Counted from the first letter of the stretch, positions 40,436 through 52,715 are shown. The stretch: 64,000 nucleotides of DNA from Macrocystis pyrifera (GCA_031763025.1 JASSKH010000014.1:10344563-10408562); one strand, 5' to 3'. Notes: generated by a model from the letters alone, not told the origin. Program-made: numbers and translations.

Positions 40436-43435
40436 TAATAATAAAAAAAAAAAAACAGTTTTTGGGCTCGTTTTAGGGCTCAAAAAAAAAATATGGACGT
40501 ACTAAAAAAAACTGTTTTCGGCATTCTTAGCTCGGACTTTGAAAAATCGGCGGTTCACAAGGAAGCGAGTGCTTTGCTATTGGGAAGCAGGCCCAATCAG
40601 CGCTAATCGCGACAACAGCACTGCTGCGCCACTCAGAAGCCAGCAAAAGGCATCCCCGTAGTGATTTGCACTAGATATGAGGTTCTGGGTTGCAGTCTTG
40701 CGGTGGTGCTGTGCGCGCGAAAAAACAGTATTTACATTTAATTGGCGTTATTACAGAGGGGTCGGATAAAAAAAGGCTGATTTATTATTTGTTGCTCCCG
40801 GGGGCCGGTCCCCGACAGTTAGGCTCAAAATCGACCAGTCATAGGCTTTTAAAAAAAAACCCTGGTGATTGAATCTCACCGCGTTTTAAGGTTTTGGCTT
40901 TCAAAGCAAAGCCTCTCGTGGTCAGTGTTAGACAGTGTTGGGCACCGAAGCCCATTTTGGGTTCGGTCGGTTATTGGATAACGAAACCGCAACCGAGAAC
41001 TTTCTGGTCGATTATTTGACATCAATGTTTTTTTTTTTGCGCCATGTTCGCACCCTAATGTAGAAAAAAAAAAGTTGTTTTCGAGTGCGCGTCGGCCGGC
41101 ACATCGGCACATTGCCATAGAACGGAATTCCAAGCACCGCAAGGCGCACAACACAAATCACATGTATCGCGGCGGTTTATATGTTGTTGTGCCGTTCGGC
41201 ATGAGTCACTAGTCATTAGCGTACAGCTAACAGGCGAGCAGGCGGAGCATCAAAGACGACAAAACGCACGTAGCACGACGGCAAGCGGAGCCTGCTCGTG
41301 TTGTTCCCAATACAAAATGGACGAAGGCTTCCACAACCATCTAACACTCAACACGCAGTAGACAATTGTTCGAGGTTCAGTTCTATTTCGATGGAGAAAC
41401 ATTAAATCATCGTCGAACTTAACCCGGTACAAACGAGAAAGCAATGCATAGGAGAGCGCACTGCTCGTGTTGGTTCATGGACTGATGTATTTTTGATCAC
41501 ATTATTGATAACCCGCTAGCTTTGATAAGAAATGTAGGGGCTTCATACAGATACAGAGGCGTTTTATGGGGGTAGGGGATAGGGGACGTAATAATATCTC
41601 AACGCTGTTCCAAGACCGGAGCCCACCACACCCAACTAATAACAAGGAAACAATACCCGCGCACCGACACTGCCCGAAGCCCGCAACAGTCAATACCTAC
41701 AATTTCTCTGATCTCTGAAGATCACAACGACATGCCTCCGATAGCGCACACGTAACACCCAAATAAATTCAATAAATCGGAGCCCACACTGCTCAATACC
41801 GACTAACCCAGAGAAAAGTTTATGCCTCCAAAAGCGCACGCACTTCACTCCTTGAATTACATTCAACACGGCGCCAGTGTCTTACTCGTACGTGTTTCCA
41901 GTGCCATACCAACGTGCCAACAGGGGGTGGCGCCAGTTTTTCCAGGTCGATCATAAACGGGCGTACCGAATCACAACACCAACAACAACATTATCACTCC
42001 AGAATAACCTGAGTCTTCCACGCTAAAAGCTACCAGGTACAAGGTACGTGGTGTCAGTCAAGAGATGTCGAGGTAAAGTTGCCGTCTATCAAGAGGGTGA
42101 ACGTGCTAATTCCCGACATCTTTGGTGCCAACATACTGCTTTGTAGGCGTCGATCATGAACGGGCGTACAATAATTCATCACTATTACTGAGCGGCTGGA
42201 TTAGGATACGATGGATCACCACCCCGTGAGGACCCGAAATATATCCAACGTACCTGTGGTATGCTATTACAAGAGTAGAAGTGTGGCGGACGAAACTGGT
42301 GAGCACGACTGTAACCATCGGAAGAGTGATTTGTCGAATCGTACTGCGCGTACAGGAGCCTGCCTGGTCTGTACGTTCAGCCGGTCAGTGAAGCTACACG
42401 CTACGATCGGCATTGCTTTCACATACCGGCATGAAATAATTTCTCGTTCACAAGATGATCGTACAAGGAAAACAAACTACACCTATCATATACGAGGTAT
42501 ACATCAAAGATGCCCTTTCGGACCCAGACGTGGCTGCAAAAACATGAGATCTACCTTCTATGGTTCAAGGGAGGCATTGCACTTGATTTTAGTATCGGCC
42601 GAACAGTTCTATCCAATTGAGGATTAATATTTGTATCCGAGCACACTACTGCTTGCTGTAGTTTTATTTTTCGCCCCCCGAGTAGGTATTCCATGATGAG
42701 ATGGCATTGTGCGCCGGGCTTTACTGAGTGTATACCATTCTGGACGGAAATACAAGAGCCGTTTAGAGACTACAGTAGCATGAAGACCCTTCGGTTCTTA
42801 TATTCCAGCCCAACTGCACATATTACTGCCACCCACTCTGGCCGGAAATACAAGGACCGTTTAAGACATCAATATGAAGACCAATCGGTCCTTATATTTC
42901 CGCCCGGAGAGTTGCGTGAAAAGAAGTACTGTAGGCGATACCTACATCGCAATGTGGTAACAACAGCACGCTCTACCAACGATAGCCTATGCTCTTCTTG
43001 GTCTTATCAACGTGACAGCACAGCAGCAGTATCCAGTAGGACCGGTTGTGCTTTGCCAGCGTCGTGCGTACGACTCGTTTCATTCGTCGCACGCGCTGAC
43101 GCTGTAGTTTGGACACCGAACGAACCACCCCCCCCCCAAGCAGTGACCGGTGCTGCAACCCCTGAAGGGTATCCTCTCCTGCTGCTATGCGTTGCCAGTG
43201 GGATAGGGTCAACCAACAACCATGATGAGATCAAAATTCCAGCTCGGATTCATGTCGCGCACCAGTGAGGATAGATCAGTTAGGACGAACTCTTTAGCTG
43301 AGGCTGCGTAATAACCAATATCGAATCGTTCCTACGTATGGCTATTTTATTACACACTGCTGCTCTTACTTGATCAGCCGCCATGTGAAACACTCGCGAG
43401 AGCTCAAAAACTATTACTTGTATGACTCAGAAAGC
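40436..43435. other. No gene recognised
   Basis: Two plus frames, 42211-42627 (138 codons) and 42693-43268 (191 codons), have no recognisable motif. A 20-base phrase GTCGATCAT(A/G)AACGGGCGTAC occurs at 41947 and 42148. At 42730-42900 the words CGGAAATACAAG and CTTATATT(C/T)C form a weak inverted pair. Confidence 0.4.
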
Positions 43436-43533
43436 TTAACCCTTTTAGTACCGCAGTCCCGATTTGGGGACAAACCAGTCTAATTCCAAGTCATTTTTCC
43501 CCAAAACGGTACTGCGGTACTAAAAAGGGTTAA
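43436..43533. mobile_element. piggyBac-type MITE flanked by TTAA
   Basis: TTAA-CCCTTTTAGTACCGCAGT on the left and ACTGCGGTACTAAAAAGGG-TTAA on the right. The element between the TTAA copies is 90 bp with inverted repeats of 18/19 bases, starting CCC and ending GGG as in piggyBac elements. Non-coding. Confidence 0.75.
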
Positions 43534-44153
43534 TATCCCTTTCGGAAGTTCAGAGACGAAGGGGGGACAACGAAATTACTTTTACTACTGTAGTATTGTA
43601 ATTGTTACCTGGTACATGCCCACAGCGTACAGCCTAAGCGTTAAGCGCAACACTTGGCGCTACTCAGTTCGAGGAGCATCCAGTACATATACCGCCGGAG
43701 TGGCACTGCCAGGAGTTGTACGACACGGGTTCCTCACCCAAGACTGTTGGGGGGTCACTTCTCGGTGTTTTTGCCAGCTCTACCTGCGGGCCCAAATCAG
43801 TTAATAACTTCGCCCATGTTTGAGGGATCAACTACGTGCCATGTTAGGGGGATAAACTACAGCAGTAGTACGTGCATCTTAAAATTCATCCCTTGAAATG
43901 GTGTCTGACGCCTCTCGGACTGACCAGATAGATCATTTCCACTTGATGATCTACATCTCTCAGGGAAGGTTTCTTCCTGATCTGTGTGATCTAGCTCATG
44001 ATGTGCGTGGAAGCCTTACAAGACAGTCTGCTTTGTCTAGCAACATGTTTCCTGGGTTGAATCTGCACTATTAATACATAGTTCATGCACAATATGTCAT
44101 CACGTCATCACGGCAGGATCCAATCTGTAGACGATCCCGATCGCGATTTGTCC
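43534..44153. other. No gene recognised
   Basis: Short frames only. Confidence 0.4.
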
Positions 44154-44312
44154 GATGAAACGGTTGACAAGATCGGGATCTTTCCGATGAAACGGTTGAC
44201 ATCGCGACCATGTCCGATGAAACGGTTGACGAGATGGCGATCTTGTCCGATGAAACGGTTGATAAGATCGGCGTCTTTCCAATGAAGGGGCTGATAAGAT
44301 CGCGCAATGTCC
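44154..44312 (+). repeat. ~32-bp minisatellite, five copies
   Basis: GATGAAACGGTTGA recurs at 44154, 44186, 44216 and 44249, with a diverged copy at 44281 (AATGAAGGGGCTGA). Spacers read AGATCG-GATCTTTCC or similar. Open in several frames on both strands because the unit lacks stops. Confidence 0.9.
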
Positions 44313-44424
44313 GACGTGGAGCTATTAATAGCTGGGTTCACCACTTTGTCGGTACAACAATGTTCGAGGAAACTTCGATTCTCTGTATATGCTTGTACTG
44401 CGAGTACAAATAACCCGGAAAAAA

Positions 44425-44722
44425 CGTGGAGGGGGTGGGGGGGGGGGACGGAGGGGGATACAGCTCCGCCGCTTATGGTGTCCAGCGCCATGATTTCGAT
44501 GCTGGGTTCAATTTCCGGGTTGCGAAATCGTGGAGGAGACACGGGGACGGAGGGGGACATAGCTCCGCGGTCTCTGGTGCCCAGCGCCATGATTCCGATG
44601 CTTGTTTCAATTCCCGGGTTGCAAAAACGTGGAGGGGGTGGGGGGGGCGGAGGGGATATAACTCTGCGGTCTATGGTGCCCAGCGCCATGATTTCGATGC
44701 TGGGTTCAATTCCCGGGTTGCG
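44425..44722 (+). repeat. Three ~100-bp tandem repeats with tRNA-like promoter boxes
   Basis: Units start at 44425, 44529 and 44628 with CGTGGAGG, a G-run and CGGAGGGG. Copy 2 has TAGCTCCGCGG, which resembles a tRNA A box. All three have CCAGCGCCATGATT-CGATGCT and then a B-box-like arm; copy 3 has CTGGGTTCAATTCCCGG, a perfect T-stem. The 303-codon frame 44426-45337 runs through the array and is probably not a gene. Confidence 0.8.
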
Positions 44723-46380
44723 ACGCTGCCTTCTTTTTTTGCATCCGACGACTTTTACCGTTGGACGATTTCTGACCGTTTACGGTGCGCGCTTCTCGTT
44801 CACCGCCTCCGGCAGCTCCTGCGGAGGGCTAATTACTTTCTACACACTGTGGGTGGGAGCAGGGTGCCAAGTGGGATCACATCCGGGTGTGATCAAGTCC
44901 GGATGGGATCAGGAGAGCCAAGCAGGGTCCTGTTTTGTTTTCCCTCTTTAGTTAAGATATCCCAAGAAACACACATACCACATACATGGAGAACTCTACT
45001 GCCGACGTGTGTAATACAACATGTTTTCATTCGTAAAAGGAATATAATCGCATATTTTTGTTCATCGTGCTCACCGGTTGGGGTGCACGATGTTCAGCAT
45101 CCCATCGATCTTGTGTTTATCACAAAAAACGGGAACTACCTCGTCGCTGCAGGCGTAAGAAGCAGGCTTGAGGCAGCTTTGGTGCTGGCAGTGAGGCCTG
45201 CACAGCGGGGTCGAAACGAGGGGGGCATGTTCAAAGCTACCTCCTCAATACAACGGGTGGAAATATTTCGTCCGCAAACAAACCGCCAAAATCGTCACCG
45301 CCAACTACATATATTGGCTCGTATGAACGTAACCTAACGAGCCACCGGGTATGGTATTCTACATACAGTATTAAAACACCGCCACACCTATACAGCAGTG
45401 TAGCAAAATCAAGAACACCACCACCAGTCAGTCGATCTTGTATGAATACATGTTTTTACACATACATTTCATACATAGGGGCCACAAACCACGGCACAAC
45501 CACTACAACACTACAACGATAGAGTTCATGAAGTACCAAAAAAGCGAAAAACAGCAGTACCGGCAACAGTGCGTTTTGAATGAATATGCATGATTTCATA
45601 GGTTTTCCTCAGGTTTCAATTTTCTCTGAGTCTCGGCTGCTGGTTCCCTAAAACGAAAGTGAGGTGCTCCCCATATAGCTGCAGTAGAAAGAAGGCCCGT
45701 CAAGGCCTCGCGATGCCCGTCCTTGATGGCTGTCCATTAGGGTGCCATCAACCGACTCGTTCGACCTTAAAAAAGTCACTGATGCGACGAAACAAAGCGA
45801 CGGGGCCTCCACACAATGGTTTACATCTCGAAGCCCCGCTCACCTCCAATTCTTCTTCCGCGCCCGACGTTCTACCGTCTCAAGGTTTGCTGGAGGTGTT
45901 GCAGGAACGGTCGTCGTTCGCACCCTGCTCGTGCTATGGGCATCAGCTTTGTTGGAGGCATCGACAGGCCTCTCGGTCTCGGTGTCGGTGTGTCCATCCT
46001 CAGAGCCCGCAAGAAGATATATCACATTCTTGTGTGCGCGTCGGGGGTGCTCCCCGACGCGTCGGGGGTGCTCCCCGACCATCAGGTGTGGTGCGAGACA
46101 AACGGGGGCTTGGACATCCTGCGCGCCAACGTGAACGAAAAGTGAATAAAACAGGCAACAGAGTAGTAGTTTGTTCCACCCTTGATAGATACTCCATGCA
46201 AGACCGCTGTCGCAGATCTTGGTAAAACTCACCACATTCTTCGAGAAAATGGTTGGCACACACTGTGGACAAGACAAACGGACTTTACGTAATGCTGAAC
46301 AATTGTTGAATGGGTCTGATGGCCTTGAGCTTAAATTTAGGGTTAGATTTACTCGTGACAGCAGCAGTGACGTACACAGC
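44723..46380. other. No gene recognised; overlapping frames at 45659-46277
   Basis: At 45659-46277 three plus frames and two minus frames overlap, which is typical of GC-rich non-coding DNA or a decayed gene. A 21-bp tandem duplication (GTCGGGGGTGCTCCCCGACG type) lies at 46043-46080. Confidence 0.35.
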
Positions 46381-46382
46381 TA

Positions 46383-46487
46383 TTATGGGGGTCCATAGTT
46401 AACGGGACCAAATTTTGTTAGTAAAAATCGGTAAATATATAGGTTTTTATGTATACTATAGGTCCTATTAACTATGGACCCCCGTAA
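46383..46487 (-). mobile_element. TA-MITE copy 5
   Basis: A 105-bp element with ends TTATGGGGGTCCATAGTTAA and AACTATGGACCCCCGTAA, and TA on both sides. Interior orientation is opposite to copies 1, 3 and 6. Confidence 0.9.
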
Positions 46488-46744
46488 TAGTGGCCCTAAA
46501 CCTTTTTATCGGATAAGTGGTTACCAGGCAGGTACCTACTACCGGGTGTCCATCAGTTACGTACGACCGGGTGCGCCCCTTTTCTGGTAATCTGCTTTGT
46601 AGTTTGTGCGCTGTCCTCACATTACGCTACTACTGTTCTTTCTTCCCAACTACATCCGTACACCCGGCATCCGTCCTCATTCCTTTTCCCAAGAGAGGTT
46701 CTGTGCATGTGGTCACAGACGGCGAATCAGAGAAAAATCAAAAC
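46488..46744. other. Spacer between two MITEs with a diverged LINE-B 3' end
   Basis: At about 46635-46715 the minus strand resembles the LINE-B 3' terminal region. No gene. Confidence 0.4.
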
Positions 46745-46746
46745 TA

Positions 46747-46849
46747 TTACGGGTCCATAGTTAATAGGACCTATGGTATACATAAAAAACCTATATATTT
46801 ACCTATTTTTACTATCAAAATTTGGTCCCATTAACTATGGACCCCGTAA
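46747..46849 (+). mobile_element. TA-MITE copy 6
   Basis: A 103-bp element with ends TTACGGGTCCATAGTTAATA and ACTATGGACCCCGTAA, each two G/C shorter than in copy 3, and TA on both sides. Confidence 0.9.
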
Positions 46850-47029
46850 TAAAATAATCGCAGATTAGGGTGAAGCAAGACAAACGCGTTGTAGTGTTCT
46901 TAATATATATCCTATTTGTATGTTATACGACGTACCGCTCTTGCCAGATAAACATACGCTGTTGTATTGTCAAATGATTTGCCCTAACGTGGGCGATATT
47001 CCAGGTCAAGGTGGCATGTCTGTACGTAG

Positions 47030-47154
47030 GTGCAGAATGGGTTATCGGTAGATTAGACTACGTAACATATATAAAGGTATCGGTAGACTACGTACTATAT
47101 AAAGACATTCATATATAGTACGTAGTCTAAACTACCGACAACCCCATTCTGCAC
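47030..47154. mobile_element. 125-bp inverted-repeat element (MITE-like)
   Basis: The left arm GTGCAGAATGGGTTATCGG..TAGACTACGTA and the right arm TACGTAGTCTAAACTACCGA..CCATTCTGCAC are complementary over about 40 bases, with an AT-rich centre that repeats GGTAGACTACGTA. No clear target duplication. Confidence 0.7.
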
Positions 47155-47169
47155 AATATATTGCTCCTT

Positions 47170-48835
47170 TTGCAATTGACTGTCTAATGTGGTCCCTACT
47201 TCCAGTTAATTGAAACGCATCGAGCTCTATTATCCAGGCAATTTCTATTGAATGGTCCCTACCACGCCCTATTGTCCAGACATTTCCATTATATCGGCAT
47301 TATCCGCTGTCAAGGGCCCGGGCAATTCCAATTAATGGACCTTCTCCTTTAGTGTCTGGCCAATTTTAATTTATAGACCGTCTCCTAAGTCGATTGTCTC
47401 GATAACTCCATTTAGTAGACCGTCTACTACAACAATTGTCCCGACAATTTCAATCAATAGACAGCCCCCCAAATTGTTTTGTCCGGAAAAATTCAATCAG
47501 TAGACTGCCTCCAAGAATAATTGTCCCGACAATTCCAATTATTAGTCAGTCTCCCAAATGATTTGGCGCGACAATTCCAATTTACACAGTTTACAAAATC
47601 AATTGTTCCGACAATTTTAATTATTATTGATAGCAGATCGACTTCTAAAGCAATTCTCCGGGCAATTCCAACTCATAGAGATAATATACAAAATCAAGTA
47701 TACGGACAATTTCAACTAATAAGAATTTTCCAAAATCACTTCTTCAGACAATGCCAGTGGTAGGCAGTCTCCCGAATCAATTGCCCGTACCTTTCAAAAA
47801 TATGCCATGGTAGTGTTTTTATCGCGAAACATTTTTTTAATGATTTACACTGACCACGTGGGCTAGGCGTTTTCAAAGCGTCCTATTAATACCGACGTAC
47901 GTACATATAATACAAACCTAAAGTTGAGGTGTCTCGTCTTTTTCTGAACCTGCCTTGGACAACAGATAAATGAACTATTGCCCCTACAGCAGTCACGAAG
48001 TTGTCTGTTTGCTGCAACTGTCCGGTCAAGTGATGCCAAAGACTGTCTAGCATTTTAGCGTTTTAAATTGTTCAGACAATTGATCTTGGATACTGTTGAC
48101 AAATTAAAATTGTCCAGGCCAGTGATGTCAAAGACCGTTTAGCAATTGAAATTGTTTAGGCAATCGACCTTGAATACTGTCTGCTAATTGGAATTGCCCG
48201 GACAAATAATTTTAGAGACTATCAACTGGAAACGTCCTCATATATGATTTCGGAGACTGTCCATTAATTGGAATTGACTGAGCTGTTTGGTGCTTTCAAA
48301 TAGTCGGATTGCAACGACTTCGGATATTGCCCACTAATTGAAATGGGCCAGACAATTGATTTCGGCGATTGTCTATGACTTAGAATTGCCTAGACAATAG
48401 ATTTCTCAGACTATCTATGAATTGGAATTGTGTGAGCAGTAGGGGTCAAGCGTTGTCAATGAATTGGAATTGTCTGAACAGTTGATTGCGGAGACTGCTA
48501 CGTAATCAATTGGAACTATCCAGCAAATCAAGTTTGGGTGCTGGTCCAATAATAAGAATTGCCCAGACATTTATTTCGGGTGTTGTCCACTGATTGAAAT
48601 CGTCCAGGCAATTGATTTCGGGAGCTTGTCTATTTAATGAACTTGTCTGAACAATTGATTTCGGCTGCTGCTTTTTGTATGGAATTGTCCGAACATTTAA
48701 TTTCGGTCGCTGTGAATTGAAAGAAATCACCCAAACGGACTTCGGTAAGAGGAACGTAGTTGGAATTGTCCGCACCCTTCATTTCAGAAGCCGCCCAAGA
48801 GATCAATTGATCGATGAGTGTCATCGCCGTGTACT
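47170..48835 (+). mobile_element. Foldback-like element 1: ~42-bp repeat arms around a unique core
   Basis: Left arm (about 47170-47795): some 14-15 degenerate ~42-bp units of the form CAATTCCAATTAATAGAC + CAGTCTCCCAAATCAATTGTCC. Core (about 47796-48020): non-repetitive, with CAAACCTAAAGTTGAGGTG and TTGCCCCTACAGCAGTCACG. Right arm (about 48021-48835): the same units in reverse complement (GGAATTGTCCGGACAATTG-type). Arms of inverted tandem repeats around a core are the layout of foldback (FB) transposons. No coding frame is supported. Confidence 0.7.
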
Positions 48836-49039
48836 TACTGCATTATGATAAGACACTCTCCATTGAATCGATACTACTCGTGACAGCACAATAAAGCATC
48901 TTGCAAATTATTGGGTATGCAGAAAAGTTCCCAATCCCGTTGTAGAGGCAATACTAGCATGGTGTTGTGTACGGACCAACTCAACTGTAGTTCTACAAGT
49001 AGCTGCCAGCTTTCAAATAACAGAGCCCTCTTAAACTCG
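48836..49039. other. Spacer between foldback-like elements
   Basis: About 200 bases without the 42-bp unit; nothing recognised. Confidence 0.5.
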
Positions 49040-50215
49040 ATAGCCATGACAATTCCAATCAGTAGATCGTTTCGGAAACCATTTGACCTGACAATTCCTG
49101 TTAATGGACGTTCTCCCAAAGCAGTTGCCTCGACAAGTCCAATTGGTGTGAAATCACCCGAAATCAACAGCTCAAGAAATTCCAAATAGTACGCAGCCTG
49201 TGAAATTATTTGTCAGACAATTCCAATTATTCAAAAGCACCAAACATCAATTGTTCAGTCAATTCCAATTAATGGGCAGTCTGTCAAATCAATTTGCAGG
49301 GCAATTTCCATTGATGAGAGTTTCTAATTTTTTGTTTGTCCAGATAATTTCAATATTTACGACAGCAATATGCATTTTTCAAAGCTTTCCACTCAACTCT
49401 CTCGAGTCAAATGTCCGAACAAATCCAATTATATTTTATATACAGAATCTAAAATCAATAGTCTAAACAATTCCAATTGCCAGACAGTCTTCGACTTCAC
49501 TTGCCCGGACAATTCCATTTTTTGACAACTTCGTGACCCGACAATTCCAATTTATAGACAACTTCGTGACTTTGCTGTAGGGGCAATAATTTATTGATGG
49601 GTCTATTGTCCAAGGCATAAGCAAGGACGGGACACCTCAACTTTAGGTTTGTGTTCTTTGTCCGTACGTAGGACATTTTGATACCGCCTGGGCCATGTAT
49701 GTGTTCAGATGCAAATAATGTCAACACGATTCCCTATACAAAATAATCCGTATGCGCTGATATAATGACATGCACGGGCAATTGATTTAGGAGACTGCCT
49801 ACCATTGAAATTGTCTGGACAATATATTTTCAAGACTGTGTATATTTTGGAATTGTCGGGCCATTTGATCTGGGAGACTGCATCTTAGTTGGAATTGTCC
49901 GGACGATTAATTTTGGCGGAAGTCTACGTATCAATTGAGATTTGTCCGGACAATTAATTTATGGGAATTGTCGGGACAATTGTTGTAGGAGACGGTCTGT
50001 TAATTGGAATTGTCGAGACATGTGCTTTAGGAGACGGCCGATAAATTAAAAATGGCTGGACATTTTTTTTAGTACAAGCCCCATTAATTGCAAATGTCCG
50101 GGCCTTTCAGTACGGAGACCGCCTATGAAACGGAATTGTCTGGACAAAAGGCCAGGTAGCGGTCATTTAACTGGAATTGTCTGGATAATAGAGCTCGGTG
50201 CGTTTCAGTTAACTG
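49040..50215 (-). mobile_element. Foldback-like element 2, inverted copy
   Basis: Left arm (about 49040-49570) of plus-orientation units. The core (about 49571-49765) is the reverse complement of element 1's core (CTGTAGGGGCAATAATTTAT, CACCTCAACTTTAGGTTTG). The right arm (about 49766-50215) has minus-orientation units. The overall element is therefore present in the opposite orientation to element 1, with shorter arms. Confidence 0.7.
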
Positions 50216-50369
50216 CAATTAGGGAGTGCAATAGACAGTCAATTGCACTAGGAAGCTATGAACAGAAGTTGGAATATTGTTTACTGTCCAGGGTGCAGTT
50301 TTCAGAAAATTTTGTGCACACGTCCATGGCATTTTTCCAGCCACTGATTTCTTGAGCGGCATCTGAAAT

Positions 50370-50733
50370 TAATTTTGCAGACAATTCCAACCACTTTCTA
50401 ATCGTCGAAGTCCGTTTGGAGAATTCCTTATATTTCACAGCACCCGAAATCAACTGGTTGCACCATTCCCTTAAATAAGCAGCAGTCAAAATCAATTGTT
50501 GAGACTAATCCAAGTAACAAGAAAGCTCTTGAAACCAATAGTCTGGACACTTTCAATTAGTGGACAACCCCCGAAATCAATTCTCTGAACAATTCTAATT
50601 GTCGGCCCAGTGGCCGAAATCAATCTGCGGGATAATTTCAATTTATAGACAATCGCCGAAATCTATTCTCTGGCCAATTTTAACTAGTGGAAAATCGCCG
50701 AAATCAATTTTATCCACAATTCCAATTGACCCC
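50370..50733 (+). repeat. Third block of the ~42-bp repeat, cut off by LINE-B
   Basis: Units such as GACAATTCC, CCGAAATCAATT and GTGGACAACCCCCGAAATC continue to 50733, where LINE-B sequence in minus orientation begins abruptly. Confidence 0.75.
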
Positions 50734-51768
50734 CCTCTCCGAATTCCCTTGGTCGGGTTTTCTGCTACTCCTCTTGTTGCCCCCCCTCCCCCCATTCCCT
50801 TGGACACCACCCACTGCGGATGCGCGGCGCTGCCTACTCAGCTCAGCCCCAGCCTCGTGCTACCTCACGATGAACCGTTCGGCTGCTTCCAGGGTCCCCC
50901 GGAACCACTTCCCCGCCTTTTTTGCAGCAGTGGACCACAGCGCGGTCTCAACTCCAAACACCAAGGGGGCAAGTTCCGTTGACCCTTCGGTGGCTCGGAA
51001 CTCCCTAAGGTCTTCGACTATGCATCTATGCCACGTCTTAAACTGTCCGCCAGGTCTCGGGTTCCCCCCACCAGCCATCGTCCCGCATTACCCAACTGGT
51101 AAACGGTCCTTGCTTTGCCGTGCCACTCTCCCCGCGAAGAGACGCCATTTGCGGATGGTCGTTTCGATGCTCTCGCAACGTGTCATCTTGAGGGCCTTTG
51201 CGTACGAGAGGGTGGTATGGTCAGTACGAAGTCGGCGCTGGAAGCCAATGACTCGCAACAGGACTTGGTGGTGAGCCGTTCGAAGCTTGGCAAAGTGTTC
51301 CGCTCTGAGGGTCTAAGTCACACCCGTACAGCAGGGTCTCAATCACCTCGGCCTTCAGCATTCGGACTTTCAGGCTAAGGGGGGCGGTCGTCCTATCATA
51401 CAGCTCCGGGCCGAACCGTTTGAAGCATGCTCGCATGAGACGGGTCCGTCGGTCGATTTCGAGCGAGATGTAGCGTTTTCGTGGATAATGCCGCCTAGGT
51501 ATAAGAACTGGGCCGTCTGCTTGTACCTCTGGCCTGCTGCTTCGATGACGAGCGGTGGTGCGAGGGGTTTCTGGTCTGGCATGTGTAGAAGCATTGCCTT
51601 TGTCTTCTTTTCCGACACCGTAAGCCCTGCTGCTTCGAAGACAGTCACGATGACTGTCATCATTTCCGCGAGCCCTTCAGCCGACTTCGAGACAATCCCT
51701 GCGTCATCGGCGTACAACATGCCCCATACAGCCGTTCGCACGCACGCCAACGGCTCCTTAACAGACGA
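50734..51768 (-). pseudogene. LINE-B copy 3: RT C-terminal half, minus strand
   Basis: Frames on the minus strand: 51750-51370 with GMLYADDAGIVSKSAEG and LTVSEKKTKAMLL, then after a frameshift 51436-51221 (FGPELYDRTTAPLSLKVRM), and 51078-50860 (GNPRPGGQFKTWHRC). The copy lacks the 3' UTR and ends in the C-terminal tail at 50734, joined to the foldback repeat array. It faces LINE-B copy 4 head to head. Confidence 0.85.
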
Positions 51769-52715
51769 CTCAGCTATTATACCTAGGCGGCATTATCCAC
51801 GAAAATGCCGTCCTCTCGCTCGGAATGACGGACGGATCTGTGTCATACCGGCATGCCTCAAACGCTTCGGCCCGGAGTTGTATGACGGGACGGCCACCCC
51901 GCCTAGTCTGAAAGTCCGTATGCCGAAGGCCGAGGTAATGGAGGCCTTGCTGTACGGGTGTGTGACGTGAACCCTTAGAGCGCAGCATTTTGAAGCTCCG
52001 AACGGCTCCCTACCAAGTCCGCTTACGAGTTATCGACTTTCAGCGCAGATCTCGTACCGACCATACTACCCTCTCGTAAATGAAAGCCCTCAAGATGACA
52101 CGTGGCGAGAGCATCGAAACGACCATTCATAAACGACGTCTCGTTTTTGCGCACAGCAAGGATCGATTACCCAGTCGAGTAATGCTCGGGACGATGGTTC
52201 GTGGGGAGAACCTGAGACCTGGCGGACAGCTCAAGACATGAAATTGATGCATAGTCAAAGACCTTGCGGAGTTCCGATCCACCGGAGGATCAACGGAACA
52301 CTCTCCCTTGGTTTTTGAAGTTGAGACCGCGCTGTGGTCCACTGCAGTAAAAAAGGCGGGGAGGTGGTACTGGGCGGTCTTCGAAACAGCCGACCGTTTC
52401 ATGGTGAAGTGGCACGAGAATGAGGCACAGCTGGGGAGGCAGCGCCGCGCATCCTCCGTGTGTGGTGCCCAAGGGAATGGGCGAGGGGGAGCAACACGAG
52501 GAGTGTAAGAAAAACCGACCAAGGCGCTGGGGTAGGGGGAACAACACGAGGAGTAGAAGGGACAACGTTGTAAACGAAAACAGCAAGGAGATGGCAGACA
52601 GGGCAGCAAGTAGAGCTGCACTCTGTCACGAAAATACCCAGGTACCCGGCATACCCGTTTGCCGAGTCGGGTAATGCCATAATAACCCGCGGGTATTCGG
52701 CAAACGAGTCGGCAA

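Noticed and set aside
44426..45337. 303-codon plus-strand frame
   Set aside because: Its first third is the 100-bp tandem repeat read in one of several open frames; the rest has no motif and no supporting splice or start signal.
45659..46277. Possible gene with three overlapping plus frames
   Set aside because: Five overlapping frames on both strands and no recognisable domain; openness probably reflects GC content.
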